From: Ricinus communis
Lineage: Eukaryota; Streptophyta; Magnoliopsida; Malpighiales; Euphorbiaceae
Length of the DNA stretch: 64,000 nucleotides
Assembly: GCF_019578655.1 (NCBI RefSeq)
Contig: NC_063262.1
Coordinates: 18,297,582 to 18,361,581, forward strand
Direction: 5' to 3'
Numbering within the stretch: position 1 is the first letter of the stretch; the number at the start of each line of letters is the position of its first letter. The notes under the pieces are model-generated. The model searched no databases, was not told the DNA's origin, and was given only the letters and a program-made list of their open reading frames with translations. The translations under genes were made by a program, and so were the position numbers. Shown here in pieces: positions 59,845 to 64,000 of this stretch.

Positions 59845-60044
59845 TTAAATATAATATAATAAGATAAAATATATTTAGAAATAAATTACATATTCAATGG
59901 TCATTTAACATACTAACAGCAATCGTTAATAAAATTCTACCAAACGGTTAATTTTTATCAGCCCTGGATACCAGCTATCAGCTGCTAGCCACCAACTACA
60001 TTGATGAGTTGAACCAAATAGGTCCTAATTTTCTGATTAAAAAT

Positions 60045-60588
60045 CTGTTTGGTTCGGCTGATCAATGCAGCTAGTAACTGATGGCTAATAGTTGGTAGCT
60101 GATGCTTGATAGCTTGGAGCTGATGATTGATAAATTAAATCATTTGGTAAAAATTAATTAGTGGTTGCTGTTAAAATATTAAATAACCATTGATGGTATT
60201 GATTTATCGAAAATATATTTTATTTTATTATATTATATTCAATCATACAAATTAATAAAAGTAACTTATAATAATTAAAAATATTATAGTTAATTTTTCT
60301 TAGTTCAATTGTATTTATTATTAAAATTATTTTGAAAGTAGAAATTTAAATTTAAATTCCACTAATAAAAATTTCTAATTTCAAATACTATAATTGTAGA
60401 TATTATAATTCTTTAACTATTAAGAATAATTTCAAAATAATAATTATTTATTATAAAATATAAAAAGTTAACTATATAAGATCAACTTAAGATAAGTTAT
60501 TATTAATAATTTTTAATAAAAATTACAATGTCTAAATAAATAAATAAATTAAATCAACTATTAGCTGATAAGAAAAAGCTCTAAAATA
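60045..60588 (+). mobile_element. AT-rich TIR-like repeat, copy B
   Basis: This copy starts CTGTTTGGTTCGGCTGATCA and ends near TCTAAAATA. It is uninterrupted and lies head-to-head with copy A across a 23-bp spacer (60022-60044). AGCTGATGCTTGATAGC-type repeats near its start recur in many plant MITEs. It shows what copy A looked like before the Pack-MULE insertion. Confidence 0.7.
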
Positions 60589-62238
60589 TATATGATACAA
60601 TCATCAACTGATTGAATCTAAATCAAGTATTAGATGTTATTTCTTAAGTGTTCATTAAACGCTTTAATATAGTTGTTTAATGAGAAATAATTATGAGTTA
60701 CATCAAATCTCTAAATCAAACATCCTTTAAAAAAATCTTAATTCTCTTTTGTTCTCTTCATCTCCTATATAAGGTATTTTTATAATTATAAATTTATGTG
60801 ATATATATATTAACTTATATATTAATTGCTAGACTTTCATCTATCGATGATCTCTCCATAAATATAATAGATTAGTATAAGAAGGAAAAAATAGATTATT
60901 TTAAAATATAATAGTATCGCTGAAATTAGTATTTTTAATTTTATACTAAAATTAGCAATTTGTTTATGCTAATGCGTAATTATTGATATTTTTTTATCTA
61001 AATTTTGAATTAAAATATCTTATTTTGATTATAAATATAGTAAATTATAAGAAAATAATTGTGTTTAGCTATTATTTTACTTTAATATCTTTAAGATTTA
61101 ATGATTATAAGAAATAATACAAAAATAATTGATATATAGTAAGTTAATAGCATTATATAATCACTAATTTTTTTATTATATTTAACTATCATTTTATTTT
61201 GATAATTAATTAAAAATATTTTTTGTTTGATTGGTATTTAATATCATAATAACCATTATATAATCACATTAAAGCTACATATATTTTTTTATAGAAACTC
61301 TACGTGATGTGGTTTTATAAAATATCGCCAAGTGTAATCTCATAAAAACATTTGGTCTACTATATATATATATATATATATAAGATGATATAAATAATTT
61401 ATAGATATGTCCTTGATACGAACAGAGGAGAGCCAATCCTCATGTCCAATAAGAGTTATAAATGAGTTAGAACTGAAACTAAACAAAATTCAGTTGTTTA
61501 AGGTTACAATCTGTAAACTATATTATTAATAATTTAATAAAATTTATGATCCTATATTTCTATTAATCATAGATATAAAAGATATTATACAATTTCTTTT
61601 GCTATAATAAAATCATAAATAAAATTATAAAGTTCAAATATATATGTTACAATTTTGATAAATTAATAAATTATTTTTATTTATAATTTTTAATCATTAG
61701 ATTTATTTCCGCTTATAAACTGTAAATAAAAATACATTTAGTTTAAATTTAATTTGATAATAAACGAATTAAATTTAGATTAATCAAAACTTAATTCTAT
61801 TAAATTCGATTATAGCATCCACATAAAGAAATAAAGAGTTAAAAGATTATATTGTTGTTTGCTACCCATCCATATTAAGAATGTAATCAAAATTATCTCT
61901 CAATGTTAAAATGATATAATTTCAAAAAAAATTAATTTAATTATATTCAATTTAATATTTTATAAAATACTTTTTAAAATTTGATATTGAAAAAAGAATT
62001 AAAAGCACATCTAAGAAAGAAGCTGAAGTTTTCCAAACCTCATTACCAAACCCGCTAAATGGTGCTATCCACCATTAATCCCATCCCACGTGATACACCT
62101 TTCCCTTCACCTTTTTGTAGTCGTTGCTTGTTTCCTTTCTTTTTCTTTATTCTTTTCTTTATTTCTGAAAACGAAAGGACTGTTGACATGATATATAATT
62201 ATTATTATATTATTATATTTATTATTTTGACTGAAATT

Positions 62239-62242
<4 letters not shown>
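60589..62242. other. AT-rich intergenic DNA, nothing recognised
   Basis: Only short chance ORFs are present. A pure TA run occupies about 61361-61381. I see no domain or repeat end that I can defend. Confidence 0.45.

Positions 62243-62274
<32 letters not shown>
62243..62274. repeat. (TA)n microsatellite
   Basis: About 16 uninterrupted TA units. Confidence 0.95.
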
Positions 62275-62276
<2 letters not shown>

Positions 62277-62521
62277 AACATCTACAATGGCCAAATCTTT
62301 TAAATATACAAACTTTGAAATAAAATAAATTTTAAAATAAAAACTTTAAAATAAAAGATTTAAATAAAAAAAATATAACTTAGAAGTTGAATACAAGAGG
62401 AAGGTGGTTTCTCACTATCACTTTCACACTCTCTTTTCTCACTATATTTCTAATGGTATAACTTGAAGAATACAAGAGTTTCTTTTTATTTTTTCGTCTA
62501 CCTTCTTCTTTGTTAGCTCCT

Positions 62522-62531
62522 CTATTTATAG
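62522..62531 (-). promoter_or_regulatory. TATA box
   Basis: The minus strand reads ctataaatag at about 62522-62531, followed by GAGGAGC, about 50-130 bp after the two ACGTGG repeats. The spacing fits a plant pol II promoter. Confidence 0.5.
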
Positions 62532-62580
62532 AAGTCTTCAGCCTTGAGATTCCATAAATGTTGCTTTGGTTGCTCTTCAT

Positions 62581-62660
62581 AATAGAATGAGGGACTCCAC
62601 GTCTTTTGGATGCTTTTAATAATGGAGTGAAGGGTTCCACGTCTTTTGCAGGAGTTATCT
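62581..62660 (-). promoter_or_regulatory. Duplicated 40-bp element with ACGTGG
   Basis: Two adjacent 40-bp copies, each with CCACGTCTTTTG on the plus strand (62597 and 62637), lie upstream of the TATA box on the minus strand. ACGT cores bind plant bZIP factors; duplicated enhancer units are known in pararetrovirus promoters. Confidence 0.55.
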
Positions 62661-63276
62661 GTCATGCTTCAACAGAGATGAATCTTTTACTTTAAAAAAG
62701 TAACGGTGCAGAGTTATTTGTCTTCTTTCTTCTCTTTTAAAAAGACTTTTTTTTTATATATATATTATTGGGCATTTGGCCTATTGCAGAATTGTTTTGG
62801 GCTGCAATTTCTGGTTTTCAACCCAAGGACTTTACAAAGATGTCATTTGATGGGCTTAAATATTCCAAAACAGTCATCTTCGTTCGAGTCACCATCTAAA
62901 TCAATTGCTGCTGAGCTGGTGCTGGAAGAGAAAGATGAAGCTTTAGATTTTCCTTTTGAAGAGACGGTTTCTGACAACTGTTTGATCAATTGTAAGAAAT
63001 CTTCTTCTGTTTGAGCCGCCGTTAGCTTTGGAATAATGAAAGACTTTTGTGTCAGGAAAGTGATATGTTCTTTCGGAGGTGGCAAGAAGTTATTCTTTGA
63101 AAGAAAACTTTGTACCATCTTTAGAGATAATTTTTCTTGATGGTTAAATTTATCTTACCATTTAACTTTGAATCTTCGGGCAAGAATGATTTGTCCATTT
63201 GCTGCTTGGTTGAAATGGAAATATGTCTCCAAATGGGGTGATGGTTCCCCGGGAGATATAGTGTCCAAGAAATCTA

Positions 63277-63511
63277 ATTTAAATACTAAAAAAAAATTTA
63301 ATTTCAAATACCATAATTTTAAATATTATAATTATTTAATTATTAATAATAATTCTAAAATAATATTATTTATTTTAAAATATAAAAATTCAATTGTATG
63401 AGATCAATTTAAAGTAATTTATTGTTGATAAGTTTTAATAAGGACAATAATTTCTAAATAAATAAAAAGTCAAATAAACTATCAAACATAAGAAAAAAAA
63501 TTCTAAAATAG
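63277..63511 (+). repeat. AT-rich TIR-like repeat, copy C, truncated
   Basis: It matches copy B from about 60340 to 60588 in the same orientation, and copy A (58125-58370) as reverse complement. The first half of the family unit is missing. It directly adjoins the pararetrovirus-like fragment. Confidence 0.65.
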
Positions 63512-64000
63512 AAATGCGATCTTGTAATAATCTTTGAATTTTTATATATTTAATAATGAGTTTTTATTTAAGTTAATTTTAGCTTCATTATTATTGGGTT
63601 TAATTTGAAATGATTTAATGAAAAATTTAATATTAATCAAATAAATGAGTTATTTTCTATACCCAATTAGTTTGAAATTTTAAGAAATTATTCAAGTAAA
63701 TTATTTGAGAAATGATTATATTTTGGTTATTCAAATTTTCCCAAATGCATATTTATATAAGTAAAATTATATATTGGAAAATTTTGGAAGAAATTATAAA
63801 GGATGTTTTTATAAAAGAATTTTGAAAAAATTGGTATTATAATTGATTAGTAGTATTAAATTTTAAGTTGGAATTTGATTATTTAATTTAATTGTGTGTT
63901 AGGACTAAATTGGAAATTTATTTTGGAATAAGGATTGAAAGTATAATGTTATTTTTATGGAGTTTTAATGGAAATTTGTGAGTTTGGTATTTTTGTAAAT
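63512..64000. other. AT-rich sequence at window end, possible LTR start
   Basis: The last 150 bases include TTAGGACTAAATTGGAAAT and a GTGAGTTTGGTATTTTTGTAAA tract (shown in part), phrases common in LTRs of plant chromovirus elements. The window ends before this can be tested. Confidence 0.25.

Larger units (their letters stand above)
58125..60021 (-). mobile_element. AT-rich TIR-like repeat, copy A, split by a Pack-MULE
   Basis: Read on the minus strand from 60021 (CTATTTGGTTCAACTCATCA), this copy aligns with copy B (60045-60588). The alignment runs 60021-59845, pauses for the Pack-MULE at 59844-58486, and resumes from 58485 to about 58125. Tips rich in AGCTGATAGCTG-like words and no ORF point to a MITE, perhaps hAT-like. 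The left end interrupts the pararetrovirus ORF. Confidence 0.7.
62380..63265 (-). pseudogene. Pararetrovirus-like fragment: ORF 3' end followed by promoter-like sequence
   Basis: On the minus strand, 63262-63120 encodes a stretch with an RFKVKW motif, and 63118-62843 continues as a 91-codon ORF whose C-terminal half is Ser-rich and acidic. It has stops near 63160 and 62840. Downstream come a 40-bp direct repeat with ACGTGG and a TATA box, then a short leader-like region to 62380. This ORF-end then promoter order fits the intergenic region of a caulimovirid; the similarity is weak and I cannot name the domain. An unrelated retroelement is possible. Confidence 0.4.

Noticed and set aside
59945..60170. 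Possible tRNA-like fold in the hairpin-rich repeat tips
   Set aside because: The pairing is explained by the head-to-head repeat tips; no A/B boxes or cloverleaf were seen.
62059..62277. 72-codon hydrophobic ORF before the TA repeat
   Set aside because: Its end is encoded by the microsatellite and it has no recognisable domain.
1..64000. CRISPR array, bacterial operon, phage or integrated plasmid
   Set aside because: No regularly spaced direct repeats with unique spacers, no bacterial gene organisation, and all recognisable coding regions are of plant transposon, virus or host type.

Overview
The window is nuclear DNA from a flowering plant, most likely a eudicot. It is very AT-rich and contains nested Ty1/copia and Ty3/gypsy LTR retrotransposons, MULE- and MITE-type DNA elements, an endogenous pararetrovirus relic, and probably a piece of organelle DNA. 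I found no intact host gene, no tRNA or rRNA gene, and no CRISPR array. Every coding region is broken by stops, frameshifts or truncation. The species cannot be named from sequence alone.

Layout. 1-3550: Athila-type Ty3 element on the minus strand, cut by the left window edge. 4250-7260: a copia-type LTR and a decayed minus-strand copia pol. 7261-19400: AT-rich intergenic DNA with a foldback element, a possible solo LTR, microsatellites and TA-rich repeats. 19400-21679: fragment of a Tat-family LTR beside an Athila solo LTR. 21971-28440: 5' LTR, gag and pol of a SIRE-like copia element. 28791-51950: a Ty3 Tat/Ogre-type element on the minus strand, whose internal region carries intron-bearing plant-mobile-domain-like ORFs on the opposite strand. 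Inside it sits a second Athila element (41012-50525) that lacks pol. 52338-56826: an extra-ORF region and 3' LTR matching the copia at 21971, so the Tat/Athila stack most simply lies inside one copia element. A 523-bp organelle-like segment is inserted in that 3' LTR. 57187-58124: pararetrovirus leader and movement-protein relic with a 181-bp duplication. 58125-60588: two head-to-head copies of one repeat family, the left one split by a Pack-MULE with 9-bp target duplications that carries an ARM-repeat gene fragment. 62380-63511: a second pararetrovirus-like fragment on the minus strand with promoter-like sequence, next to a third copy of the repeat.

The genes do not form a pathway; the content records successive insertions. 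The relative order, mostly inferred, is: SIRE-like copia first, Tat into copia, Athila into Tat, a MULE-type MITE into the Tat LTR, and the organelle segment into the copia LTR. Many stops are C-to-T or G-to-A changes (CAG to TAG, CAA to TAA, TGG to TGA or TAG), as expected for deamination of methylated, silenced elements. The most useful items for follow-up are the Pack-MULE, the intron-containing antisense ORFs in the Tat element, the internal promoter-like block in the pol-less Athila, and the inverted segment between two Tat LTR copies.
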